The notes below the pieces were generated by a model. It did not search any database, had not been told where the DNA came from, and saw nothing but the letters and a program-made list of their open reading frames with translations. Below, in pieces: positions 1 through 9,454 of a DNA stretch of 64,000 bases. Both the position numbers and the translations under genes were made by a program. Position 1 is the first letter of the stretch. Every line of letters begins with the position of its first letter. This stretch comes from Shinisaurus crocodilurus (lineage: Eukaryota; Chordata; Lepidosauria; Squamata; Shinisauridae): the NCBI GenBank assembly GCA_021292165.1, contig CM037879.1:16019525-16083524 (forward strand), given 5' to 3'.

Positions 1-354
1 GAAATAAAAAGTGTCTCCAATTTCTGGCGAAAGACACACAAATTAGAGGGACATTCCAGAGTTGCAGCACCACCACAGAGAAGGCTCTTTCTCTTAATGC
101 TCACTCACTGATTCTCCTGCAATGGCACTGAGCGCAAGGCCTCTGGCATCGATCTTGATTCCCAGATAAGCCTATGTGGTCCTACATGAAGTGTTAGCTT
201 ATTCTTTTATTTTGCATCGGAATAATACTTCATTCAGTTCTTCCGTCTACATTACAGTGTAATTATCAAACAAATAGCGAGTCTGTCAAAGCCAGGGATA
301 ACATGTGAATGAGTGGTAATTAAAGTGGGACTATCTCCACTTCAGTCTTTATGG
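1..354. other. No recognised feature
   Basis: I see no coding exon or familiar repeat in this stretch; it is ordinary AT-moderate DNA. Confidence 0.4.
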
Positions 355-484
355 CAGTCTTCCGCAACTTGGTGCTCTCCAATTTTGTGTTGGACCTGCA
401 ACTCCCGTAATTCCTAGCCAGCGTGGCCAGTTATAGGAGTTGCAGCCCAATACACCCAGAAAAGAACCAGGTTGGGGAAGGCTG
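355..484. mobile_element. Palindromic hAT-like MITE
   Basis: The termini are inverted copies of each other: CAGTCTTCC at the left matches GGTTGGGGAAGGCTG at the right. The middle contains the ttggac/gcaactccc...gggagttgcagtcc palindrome seen in several other copies here (7472, 20361, 50670). Flanking 8-mers ctttatgg and ctccacgg agree at 5 of 8 positions, compatible with a decayed target duplication. No coding capacity. Confidence 0.6.
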
Positions 485-742
485 CTCCACGGTATTGGGA
501 GATACCAGCCGCACATATTCTGTTTTCAACCACATTGCAACCTCTGATATGTTCCCAAGAATGCATTTTACGGGATTGCAATCCTCTGACTAACCAACTT
601 TTTGTCTGACAAATGACATCTGTGAAACTGGATTATATGTATGAGCGTGTCACTGCAATCACATGACTACGGAAGGGTGTGCTAAATGCTAATTCACGCA
701 TCCTAATGTTATCAACATGGGTTTTGGAATGGCAGTCTAAAG

Positions 743-1096
743 CAGGAGTTCCCAAATTTTGGGGTCAGAGGGCACATTTGGAATTTTGAAAGAGTGTCAT
801 GGCTGCCATGGGGGAAGGAGTTGATTATTCACACAATGGCAGGTGTGGCCAGTCACAAAACACCCATTTCCTGGAAGGCAAACTGGTGAGGCTAAAAAAA
901 AGTAACTTATCCAAGAACAGGTACAAGGCAGAGGTGCTCCAAAACCCAAAACCACTCATTTGAACCTCAGTTTTCTGCATAAACTGATGCTCAGAAACAA
1001 GTAAGTTGGCCAAGAATGTGACTTGGGGCCCAGAGGCATTCTTGGAAAGAAAGGTGGTGCTAGAAACTGGCACTTTGCAATGCCACGGGATTGGGA
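743..1096 (+). mobile_element. hAT-like non-autonomous repeat, copy 1 (interrupted)
   Basis: It begins with CAGGAGTTCCCAAATTTTGG and runs colinear with 57905-58290 (aaatggctgcc, cagtcac, tttcc-ggaaggcaa, aacttatccaagaac, agaggtg). The family's final segment (aaatcaggaggg...gagcctt-gtgagca) is found about 930 bp further on at 2030-2076, so later insertions split this copy. The terminal motif resembles Charlie-type hAT ends. No ORF of note. Confidence 0.5.
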
Positions 1097-1098
1097 AG

Positions 1099-1155
1099 GG
1101 CCATGGCTCAGTGGTAGAGCAGCTGCACTGAATGAAGGAGGTTTCCCATTCCGGC
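1099..1155 (+). mobile_element. tRNA-derived SINE, 5' head only
   Basis: It has the tRNA-like box A context GGCTCAGTGGTAGAGC and a degenerate box B. This is the head of the SINE family present in fuller form at 3487, 3972, 12012 and 25603. The body is not contiguous; a candidate LTR follows, and a SINE body appears at 1834. Confidence 0.6.
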
Positions 1156-1833
1156 CCACCCACAGAGAAGGCAATTGGTCTTAGAGACAGTCCTTTATTG
1201 GTGCAATCCACCTGACCAGTGAATTGCTCTCTTGGAGGCAATCAATGCCCAGCTATACAAAATCACCACCTGGTTGTGTCATACAAAGTCTGCTCACCAA
1301 AGCCCAACAAACGTGCCAGAAATCTAAGGAGGTGGGAAGTAGTTCAGAACAATGGAGCGTTGTCACCTACAATGGGCCTGTGGAACTACCTGAGTTTATA
1401 TACCGTGAGAGGGGGCACTACTGGGAGTCACTGTCTGAGACTGGATCCTCACAGGAAAACCGACCCCTCAACCTATGACTCCTCCGGACAGGGCGTTTCT
1501 GTCCTGCCCTCTTTTGCTGACGCCTTACTAACGGACCCATCTCAGAGACCCCCTCCCCGGAGAGACTGCCTCCTGTTGCTCAGTTGCCATGGACGAAGTC
1601 CCTGACTGATAAGGGGAAGCTCTGTCCAAGCCAAGTCTCCTAGCTGAGGAGAGTTAACTGACTCAACCTCGATGGTCTCTCCCTCCCCCTGTTCATGGGC
1701 GGTGGGAGGCCTGGTAGGACTGCACTGCCTTGTCTCGAAGGCCCCGCAGCTGGAGCCCACTCTCCCATCTCTTCCCCAGAGGCAGAATCTGTGTCTGACC
1801 TTGAATCTCCCTCTGTGCTGGGGCAAGGCCCGA
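1156..1833 (-). mobile_element. Possible solo LTR (boundaries uncertain)
   Basis: This 0.7-kb block separates a SINE head from a SINE body. On the minus strand it has a TATA-like GGTATATAAACTC near 1398-1410 and, about 200 bases downstream, an AATAAAGG polyadenylation-like signal near 1190-1200, which is the spacing expected of an LTR. The minus-strand start TGTCGGGCC is LTR-like, but the other end and a target duplication could not be fixed. No gag or pol is attached. Open frames here code for nothing I recognise. Confidence 0.35.
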
Positions 1834-1989
1834 CAGAAGGCCCCACGTTCAATCCCCAGCATCTCTGGGTAGGTCTAGAAAAACTCCTTCCTGGAACCCT
1901 GGAGAGCTGCTGCTGCCAGTCAGTGCCAACAGTACCGCGGTAGATGGGACCCATGGTCTGACTCAGTATAAGGCACCTTCCTATGTTCC
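1834..1989 (+). mobile_element. tRNA-derived SINE body
   Basis: It contains box B-like CACGTTCAATCCCCAGC, the body motif CCCTGGAGAGCTGCTGC, and the 3' signature GTCTGACTCAGTATAAGGC followed by cttcctatgttcc. It is followed by the displaced tail of the hAT-like repeat at 2030-2076. Confidence 0.7.
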
Positions 1990-2223
1990 TAATCATTATC
2001 ATCACCATCCTCCTCCAAAAAAATAAAATAAAAATCAGGAGGGACAGGGAGCCTTGTGAGCACCAAGAGAGAGTCTCCCTACTTTTAGGGTTGGGAGAAT
2101 AAGCAATGGTCAAGCTTGCCAAGTTTTTCCAAACTTCTCCTTGAACTTCTCCTCGTTTTTGCCTGTGATCTGTTTTTCATTTTGTTCAAACAGGGAAAGC
2201 ATGCTTTTCAGTACACATTTGAA

Positions 2224-2320
2224 GACACACACACACACACACACACACACACCTTGCCCAGAGAGCTTTGGCTATTGGGCGGTATAGAAAAGTAATAAAT
2301 TATATATATATATATAACTG
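2224..2320 (+). repeat. (AC)n, LINE-like 3' tail and (TA)n
   Basis: A (AC)14 tract at 2224-2252 is followed by gcccagagagctttggctattgggcggtatagaaa, the tail seen at 21420 (reverse), 55085 and 55860 (reverse). That tail is followed by a (TA)10 tract at about 2298-2317. I take the tail to be the 3' end of an L2-like or derived element. Confidence 0.55.
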
Positions 2321-3486
2321 CGTTCACAAACGGGATAAATTCAAGTTAAAAATGAATCAAAACAAAATTCTCTTACATCCTCAGGCACTAATGTTCTTCC
2401 CTGTTCATCTTCTAGGAAAATTGCACTTTGCATGGGTGTTTGGTGGCTTTTAAATGTATTTTTGGTGAATCCGCTATTTTGGGGTAATGCTTTCATTCAT
2501 TTTTCAAGATGTCATTTTATTGGTGCATTTAGTTTGGGTTTTTTGTAAACTAGCTCTCCTGCCATTTTAGGCATGATGTAAATATTTTAATCAATCTATC
2601 AGCCAATCAGTTATAGGCGTTGCCTCTTCCTTTCTTAAGTTTATAGTCCAATAGACAAAAACTCAAACCAGCAGAATGTCTCCAAGGCTAGTCCCTGTGC
2701 GGGCACTGAGTGAGCGGACTTCCATGAACTGTCCTTCCAATTGTTTATTTATAGATAGACTTATTTGCTTGCATTGTCAAGAAGCAATACTTCATAGATT
2801 TCTCAGAGACAAGAGAAATCAAGATTAAAAGGCTGCCAAGCAGACACATGATCGAGAAATGAGTACATAACACCAGAATCCTCCTTTGTCATGGAAATTG
2901 GCCTGTTTTTCCTGTTATACAAATGAAAACCAGATGTTCATAAAGAGCCAGTCATGCATGCTGCTTATGCTTCATTGAAATGGTTATGATTGTGGGATTC
3001 AGAGGGAGGGGGAAATCCCCTCTATTAATTTTTTTTTTTTTTTTTAAAGAAATCACATTGGAAAAGGTTGCCATCCAGGCAATATTAAAAGCAGCTCAAC
3101 AATTAGTAAACAAGTGTGCCAACCACAAGTCCTTCATTTCCAAAATGAGACATGCCAGGACACAAACTTGCCTGCCATGTCTACTGCCAAAAAAGCTCTT
3201 ACCCTTAGTCCCAGATGTGGGAGAGTTTGGCTACACAGCAAAGAAGGAAGCCACTTTGTACATGCTCATTGCAGGCTCTCTGTGAAGCAGTTTAGAATGT
3301 CCTTTGGAGGATTATTTCCTTCCCTATATATTTTACATTTTCCAGTGCTAAGTCCCAATGAGCTCCGGCAGGCGTTTTACACACGACACGAGTCTTGCTT
3401 TCGTTGTGAGACACTCTAGGTTCAGTCACCATAGAAGCCCATGCTTTGGGGACAAAGGGGAAGACATCTTATAGGGATGGGCCAAA
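2321..3486. other. No recognised gene or repeat
   Basis: Apart from a T17-18 run near 3029-3046, I see nothing assignable. Short open frames in this block have no recognisable domain. Confidence 0.4.
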
Positions 3487-3975
3487 GGTCAGTGGGATAA
3501 CCAATGTTTTGCATGCAGAAGATTCCAGATTACATCTCTGACATATCATTTAAAAGCTCTGAGGGAGCAGGGCTGGGAAAGACATCTGTCTAAGGCAGGA
3601 ATAGGTACGGTACCCTTTTTTCTGTCAAGGGCCTCGTCCTCCCCTTATGGATAATCTGTCGGGGGAGCACATGTCAGTGGTGGGCGGGCCAAAGCCAGCA
3701 GTGTACAGGACCTGAGCCAAAAGTGGGTCAGTCGCCCCTTTTCTCTCTGTGCCACCCCCTTTTCTCTCTCCCCTCTTCCTTCCCATCCAGTGCGATGCCA
3801 GGAAAGGGACAAGTCACTCTTGACGGAGGTCTGAACTGATTGCATGCAGAGGGTTTTTGAACTTAGGCTGAGGAGGGCCACATGTGGCTCTAGGGTTGTC
3901 CACCCCTGGTCTAAGGCTTTGGAGAGATGCTACAAATTGGAATGGACATTATGGGGCTAGAGGAGAGATCAATGC
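3487..3975 (+). mobile_element. tRNA-derived SINE interrupted by a MITE
   Basis: The left part (3487-3595) has the head and body of the SINE (GTTTTGCATGCAGAAG, GGGAAAGACATCTGTCTAAGG). The right part (from 3909) resumes with GTCTAAGGCTTTGGAGAGATGCTAC, the next segment of the SINE body. The gap is a hAT-like MITE with exact duplication of gtctaagg. Confidence 0.75.
3596..3908. mobile_element. hAT-like MITE with exact 8-bp duplication
   Basis: A 313-bp insertion starts CAGGAATAGG and ends GTTGTCCACCCCTG. It is flanked by gtctaagg at 3588-3595 and 3909-3916, an exact 8-bp target duplication as hAT transposons make. It lies within a SINE and so post-dates it. The minus-strand open frame inside is not a recognisable protein. 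Confidence 0.8.
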
Positions 3976-4175
3976 TCAGTAGTGAGAGTGCATGCTTTGC
4001 ATGCAGAATGTCCTGGGTTCAATCCCTGGCGCCTCCACTTTGAAAAAGGATCAGCTTGCAGGTACTGGGAAAGACCTCAACCTGAGTACCTGGAGAGCTG
4101 CTGCCAGCCAGAGTAGACAACATTGGCTAGGTGGACAAATAGTCCGACCTGATATAAGCAGCTTCTTTGGCCCGT
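3972..4175 (+). mobile_element. tRNA-derived SINE, nearly full length
   Basis: Box A-like region atgctcagtagtgagag, GCATGCTTTGCATGCAGAA, box B-like GGGTTCAATCCCTGGC, then GGGAAAGACCTCAACCTGAG, GGAGAGCTGCTGCCAG and the 3' signature gtccgacctgatataagcagcttc. This is the cleanest copy of the family in the window, although box A carries substitutions. Confidence 0.8.
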
Positions 4176-4186
4176 AAATCATGCTC

Positions 4187-4370
4187 TGTCAATTTATTTA
4201 TTTTTAATTTATTTTATGAAAACCATTTTTATCCTGCTTTTCAGCCAAGGCACCCAGAGCAACTATCAAACATCAGAAAAAGACCATTCCTGCCTGCAGA
4301 TTTACAATCTAAAAAGACATGACACAAAAGGAAAGGGGATTGGTAGGGAGGAGGAGAAAAAAAATGAAAT
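4187..4370 (-). repeat. Retroposon 3' tail, minus strand
   Basis: Read on the minus strand it holds tctttttagattgtaaatctgcaggcagg and ends in aaataaataaatt-like sequence. The same tail motif (ttagattgtaagcctgagggcaggga) occurs on the plus strand at 21300-21410 and partly at 45470. Family uncertain; probably an L2-dependent SINE or L2 tail. Confidence 0.45.
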
Positions 4371-4654
4371 TCGGGCACTAGATTCTTAGTCACAACATTC
4401 AACAGATCATGGAGTTGGATCTAAACACAACGGAAGGGCTGCTGCTGCTTCTTCCTTTGATGGCCTCAGCAGTAGTACTGGGTGGCAGGAGCGGGACCTC
4501 TCAGGTAGAGATGAATCCAGGCATGATAGAGGAATGCCTTATTGCTGCTTCCTCTCCACAGCATGGCCTCTGTAGCTGCAGAGTGCACGCTTCAACTGTT
4601 TCTTCATTCTCAAATCATATTTCTTGGCTGCTAGAAAATCTAGCAATTGTCTAG

Positions 4655-4790
4655 AGCTAATAGTATTTAAATAAAAACAACTAAGAATGTTGTGGCACCT
4701 TAAAGACTAACAAATGTATTCTGGCATAAGCTTTTGTGGACTGTAGCCCACTTCATCCTGCACTGAGCGTTATTGAGAGCTTTAGGTATA
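4655..4790 (-). repeat. Probable Penelope-like element end with decayed hammerhead
   Basis: On the minus strand it contains GTTAGTCTTTAAGGTGCCAC, preceded by TCCACAAAAGCTTATGCC and GATGAAGTGGGCTACAG. These are the conserved 3' words of a repeat common in reptile genomes. The order GATGA, a 6-bp stem (GUGGGC/GUCCAC with one G-U pair), then AAAA-GC matches a hammerhead ribozyme in which the conserved CUGAUGA and GAAA are both mutated. Penelope-like elements are known to carry such ribozymes; that assignment here is inference. Confidence 0.45.
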
Positions 4791-4939
4791 TGGACACTAT
4801 ATATGGTAGTGGGGGAAGCGGGATTGCAAACAGTGAGGTCAGAAGGAAATTAAATGCCAAACATGCTGACAGGGACCCTCACATTATCTACAGTAGCCAT
4901 TCATAAAACATTTGCTGACACTAGGTAAGCCAATTAACA

Positions 4940-5575
4940 CCTTTACAGCACAATCCAATGAGGCTGCCCTTGACCCTCTGACCTCACAGGATTCCGGGCA
5001 TCCTATGGAGGGCGGGAGGAGCACGGAGGCAAAGGTTGCCTCCATGCTCCTCTTGCTCTGCAAAACACTTCAACAAATACCCAGGCCTGTGGCTCACGCT
5101 GGCTCAGCCTGTCTGAGTGTGGAAAGCTAAGCAGGGTCAGGCCTGGTTATTACTTGGATGGGAGACCCCGCCTCTAGTTTCCTGCATTGAGCAGGGGGTT
5201 GGACTCGATGGCCTTGGAGGCCCCTTCCAACTCTATGATCCTATGAACTGATTTCCGCCATCTAAGTGTTTTGCCCCGGAGCGCGAGGAGAGGAGCCTGA
5301 GGTGCCGCCAGGATACTATGTATGCTGGTGGAGCCTGTCTCCTCCCCTCCCCTCCCGCCCCCCTCCCCACCCACAAAACTCCATCTCTGAGGTCACTCTT
5401 CCGACATCAGTCCCACAACTTGCGCAGTTCTTTCTGTGCCGGCTGCAAGAGAGGAGGGTGGGCGCCCTGAGTTCCGAGTCCCACCTCCTATCTCGGAGTG
5501 AGTTTCTGAGGTCAGAGCTGGGCTGGGACTCCGAAAAACCCTATAGCCATCTGAACTCTATCTAGCAGCCATAGG
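4940..5575. mobile_element. GGGTGCAATCC-type MITE, host of a 5S-CR1 insertion
   Basis: It starts cacaatccaatgagg and ends ...atctagcagccatagga; related copies are at 20549-20990, 31078-31465 and 32940 (fragment). Internal words gcatcctatggagggcgggaggag, gcaaaacactt, gcgcgaggagaggag and gagtccca/gggactcc are shared between copies. It is GC-rich with self-complementary arms. A 5S-CR1 composite interrupts it at 5091-5247. Confidence 0.6.
5091..5247 (+). mobile_element. 5S rRNA-CR1 composite SINE, copy A
   Basis: The 5' part reproduces roughly 45 nt of vertebrate 5S rRNA: GGAAAGCTAAGCAGGGTC and GGCCTGGTTATTACTTGGAT then gggagacc. That span covers box A, the intermediate element and part of box C of the internal RNA polymerase III promoter. 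It runs directly into a CR1 LINE 3' end (GGGGGTTGGACTCGATGGCC, CCCCTTCCAACTCTATGATC, ctatga). This join suggests pol III transcription plus CR1-driven reverse transcription. Confidence 0.8.
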
Positions 5576-6650
5576 ACCGTGCTGTCCCTGTGATAAAAGT
5601 GGGCTTCTTCTGTGGTGGCCCCCAAATTGTGGAATGGCCTCCCTGGAGAAGTCTGCCCGGCCCCTACTTTGTTGACTACTTCCCTCTGGTGTGTGGATGG
5701 TGCTGCTTTGGCTCCATAAGCAATGACACTCACCGCTGAACATCAAAAATAGAAGGAAAGGATATAAAGCCGCCTAATGCTGAGTGAGACCCCTGGTCCA
5801 TGGAGACTAGCCGAGTCTACTGGTGGTAGTTCTCCAGGATCTCAGAGGTCTTTGCCAGTCCTGATTCCTAAAATACTTTAACTGGTACCAAGGAGAAACT
5901 GAACAATGGATGGAATACAAATCGTGAGCTCTGCCACTGGCCTCTTCCCTGAAGAGAACGAATTGAGAATTCAGGAGTGTTATCTCTCATTATTTGACTG
6001 GGTGTGATTTTTCACGCTGCAGTAAGTAATTTTTATTCATATGGTGTTAGAGCAATTGTTCATCATTCATGCTCTGGTATTCCAACAGAAGCTTATTACT
6101 GAAGATGTATCGTAATGATATCTCAGCAGTCAGGATGTGATCTTTGCATTCCTGTCAGCCCTCATTCTTACCTTTTAAACTTGGCTTATCCTCCACTATA
6201 TCTCAGTTCATATAGCTATACGCATAGCATATCCATGAGTTTCATAGTAATACTAGCACCCTACGAAGAATCTCAAGGTGGGAGGGCATGTAAAGCCTGG
6301 AGGGGATAGAGGACAGATCATGTATTACATGATGACGCATTCCTAGCTGGAAATGTTCCCAACAAGTAAAGAAAGATCGGAACTAGAGCTAAACAAATAT
6401 TTGCGAGTATTCAAAAGTTGGCATATATTTTTGCCCTTGCCGTTCATATTTATGAATGGGAAGTGTTGAAGCAAAATTTGAAGTTGCATTGTGAATCTGC
6501 AGTTTTAAACTCAGCACTGGAATGCTTTACACTAGTTGAGTATTATTATTATTTTTAACTTTGGGTGGCATCAAATATAAATTTAATCAGATCTGAACTG
6601 TCAAATACTACTTATCACTGCATGTTATCTAACAAATGGTGTCACAAATT
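5576..6650. other. No recognised gene
   Basis: I see no domain-bearing frame. The AT-rich part at 6380-6640 contains tgcgagtatt/ttgcatt words reminiscent of the AT-rich family at 18340 but no clear boundaries. Confidence 0.35.
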
Positions 6651-6652
6651 AG

Positions 6653-6860
6653 GGATGTATGGATTTTGTTAAATCCGTTCCGTCTGAGTTTCATGGATTG
6701 TCAGGCACCTTCCATTCCATTGTCTGCTCATTGATGGAATTGGGTTTTCTTCCATTTCCCAAACTTGCGTTCATGCACATTTGCACAAATTTGCACTTCT
6801 GAAAATGTGCAAACCTACCCAAAATGCACATTTCCACACTCTAGCACTTTACACTTCCTC
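6653..6860 (+). mobile_element. GGGATG-type hAT-like repeat, 5' half
   Basis: It begins TTAGGGATGTATGG and contains cttccattccattgtctgctcattgatggaattgg, also present in the fragment at 19011. Words such as ttgcacaaatttgcac resemble the complete member at 27306-27720 in reverse. The right terminus is not found. Confidence 0.5.
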
Positions 6861-7204
6861 CCTTCTGAGTACTTACAGCCAACGCTGAGAATTATCCTCC
6901 CGCTCCATCATCACCTGCAGAGATGGTGTTAGGGGGAGGCCCACTAGGGCTGGAGCCCCGAATCCTTCATTTGGAGCCCCAAATCTCTTGGAGGCCACCT
7001 GCCCCACCACTCTGCTGTCCATGGGCATTTGCTGAAATAGAGGTACAGGGGCCCTCATGATCTCTGTTGCATCTGATCCCCCCCAGATTAGCTGGTTTTT
7101 TGTCCACATGTACTTCTCCTCTTGCTGACCCAACCCCCTTTAATCTTTCTGCCTGAGGTTTCTTTCTGAAATCAAATGCCCTCCTCTCCCCTGTCCATAC
7201 ATCC

Positions 7205-7248
7205 TTTTTTACAAATAGGGGTGTCCTTCAGAGACAGGCTCCTTTAAG

Positions 7249-7285
<37 letters not shown>

Positions 7286-7340
7286 TAGAGCATATGTAAA
7301 TTAGCATATGCAAATTTGTGCTTTTTTTTTTTTTTTTTGG
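7205..7340 (+). repeat. (GA)n and T-run in unclassified repeat fragment
   Basis: A (GA)15 tract at 7252-7282 and a T18 run at 7322-7339 flank gcatatgtaaattagcatatgcaaatttgtg. That AT-rich core resembles the core of the unclassified repeat at 59158-59515 and 22945-23340. Confidence 0.5.
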
Positions 7341-7471
7341 TCCTATGTGCCTGAGCCCCAGATCTTTTTGGTACCCAGCACCACCCGGATCACCCTGCAG
7401 CAGCTAGCCACTTCTGGGCTGCCTATGTTGGATCCAGCTGATCTTTCTGGCCCTGTTCCAAAGCACCCAAC

Positions 7472-7604
7472 CAACCTTCCCCAACCTGGTGCTCTGCAGA
7501 TGTTTGGTACTACAAGTCCTATCATCCCTAGCCATCACCCATGCTGGCTGGGGAGTTGTAGTCCAATGATATGGCATGGCAAAGCACGAGGTTGGTTAAG
7601 GCTA
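7472..7604. mobile_element. Palindromic hAT-like MITE
   Basis: CAACCTTCCCCAACCTGGTG at the left is mirrored by cacgaggttggttaaggct at the right. The arms also pair through tactacaagtccta and gggagttgtagtcca. Same family as 355-484. Confidence 0.6.
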
Positions 7605-8905
7605 TAGTCTGGACTTGACAAGCAACGGCCACTGTGGAAGAGAGAGCTAATTTTGGCGACATGCTTGCATGTGATTTGTGTAGACATTGAACTCTGCATT
7701 CTGTTTAGCTTTTTGTGTACGGAGCCTGAGCGTCTCTTATTTCGAACAGCAGACAGGGTAAGCTCATACCAAGTTGCCTCCTTGTCCCATTAGCCCCAGC
7801 ACATACACTGATTAAAGTGGTTTTGTGGATTACTCAACTGTACAGTGGTTGCACATGTGGGCTGGGGTCCCCCCCCCCCAGTTTCCAATTTACTTATGGT
7901 ATATTTAATGATATTAGTCATCTTGCTCTCATTGCAAAATACTACAAGACTCTCAAATAACCACTTTAAAAACAAACAAACAACCCAAAACAAATAAAAC
8001 ATATCAACTATTATAAGAACTATGAAATGTTTTATCCCAGACCAAAATTGGCTTGGGGTTTCTTAATGATGAAATTGCTTGCTTTTGTTGTTGTCTTTAA
8101 TGACAGTTCGTCTCTTACTGGTTGATTGAAACTGAATGGAGAAGGAATTCACGAAGATAGATAACCCAAATGTTAGTTCATTTCAAATATATACAAACCC
8201 ATCTCAAAAAGAGGATGTAAAACTGGCGAGGGGAAATTATATCCTTTTGTCTTATCTTCTGCTGCATGCATGGCTGAATTAGCCTGAAAACTCATAGCTG
8301 TGTGAGTGAAAAAGTATTATCTTGATGTGCTCCCTCTCTTCCTCTCTCAGCAGGGAAAGAAACTGCTCACAGGAATGCAGAATATGATCAATGCAGAAAG
8401 AAATAGACAGATACTTCTTTGTATCGCAGATCAAGAAACGTAAGAAGATCAGCTAGCCAGGGAATATTAGCATGTGGGACTATTGAACTTCAGCTTCGTG
8501 ATCCAGATTAAACTGCCTTCTGTCCTGTCCTCCAGAAATCGATGCAGAGCTCTAAAAAGGCAGATACAAGGGCTCATTGTGAAACCTCAGAGGTTTCCCC
8601 ACCACCCACACCCACACCAGAAATTGCTAGTATCATCTTTGACAAGAAGGTGGCACCATCACCCTGAGATTGAGAATTAGCTGTAACCACCACCAGCATC
8701 TTCAAAATACAGCACATGGATATACGGTATACCTTGAAAGCCAGAGCTGATGCATACAACTGCGCAGTCATCACCTGATTCATTCGGATGTCGAATACTG
8801 ATGCCAGAATTGAATATTTGGCTATTCAGTATCAAAACTACATCAGATGTTATATCACAGTTTGCTGGGAAGAACTGAGGGGGAGAAAATCCCTTTCTCG
8901 AACTA
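7605..8905. other. No recognised gene
   Basis: No exon, RNA gene or named repeat identified. It includes short homopolymers (C9 near 7870) only. Confidence 0.35.
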
Positions 8906-8907
8906 AC

Positions 8908-9020
8908 AGCACGGTCCGATGAGGCTGCCAGTAAATGGCCGAACTTGGAGCGTTAGGAGCATCCTATCAAGGGAGGGAGGAGCGCAGCGGATAGGATATC
9001 TGCCACACTCCCCTCACTCT
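8908..9020 (+). mobile_element. GGGTGCAATCC-type MITE fragment
   Basis: It has agcacggtccgatgaggctgcc, gagcatcctatcaagggaggg and aggagcgcagcgg, matching the left third of 4940-5575. It ends in actctcaaaaac where the tandem tract begins. Confidence 0.5.
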
Positions 9021-9066
9021 CAAAAACATCTAGATCAGATCAAAAACATCTAGATCAGATCAAAAA

Positions 9067-9107
<41 letters not shown>

Positions 9108-9139
9108 ACATTTAGATCAGATCAAAAACATCTAGATCA
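9021..9139 (+). repeat. 20-bp tandem repeat with embedded (ATC)n
   Basis: The unit is AAAAACATCTAGATCAGATC. Two copies precede, and about two imperfect copies follow, an ATC trinucleotide run of about 13 units (roughly 9067-9105). The unit starts with aaaaacatct, a word also found at the end of the adjoining MITE half. Confidence 0.85.
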
Positions 9140-9214
9140 GCGTAGCTGGCTGGGGCATGCTGGGAGTTGTAGGCCAAAAACATCTGGGGACCCAAGGTTG
9201 GAGAACACTGTGCT
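9140..9214 (+). mobile_element. Half of a palindromic MITE
   Basis: gctggctggggcatgctggg, agttgtaggccaaaaacatc, then tggggacccaaggttggagaacactg: the right arm of the element complete at 56035-56159. The left arm is absent or replaced by the tandem tract. Confidence 0.65.
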
Positions 9215-9454
9215 ACTAGAGCATCCTGAATAGGTGGCCGTCCAGCCTCTGCTTAACAGCCTATAACAGAAAAGCATCCACCACCTTTTGGGGCAGTCTG
9301 TTGCATGGTGAAACAGTTCATCCCATCAGGAAATCCTTCGTGTTTTAGTTGAAACCCCCTTTCTTTGTCATTTGAACCCATTGGTTCAGGTCCTCTGGAG
9401 CAACAGAAAGCAATTATGCTCCATCATCAAAGTGACAGCCCTTGAGTTGAAATA

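Noticed and set aside
5091..5247. A 5S rRNA gene or pseudogene
   Set aside because: Only about 45 nt are 5S-like and all four copies end in the same CR1 3' sequence, so it is a SINE.
9021..9139. CRISPR-like array of repeats
   Set aside because: The units are directly adjacent with no spacers and the setting is a vertebrate genome.
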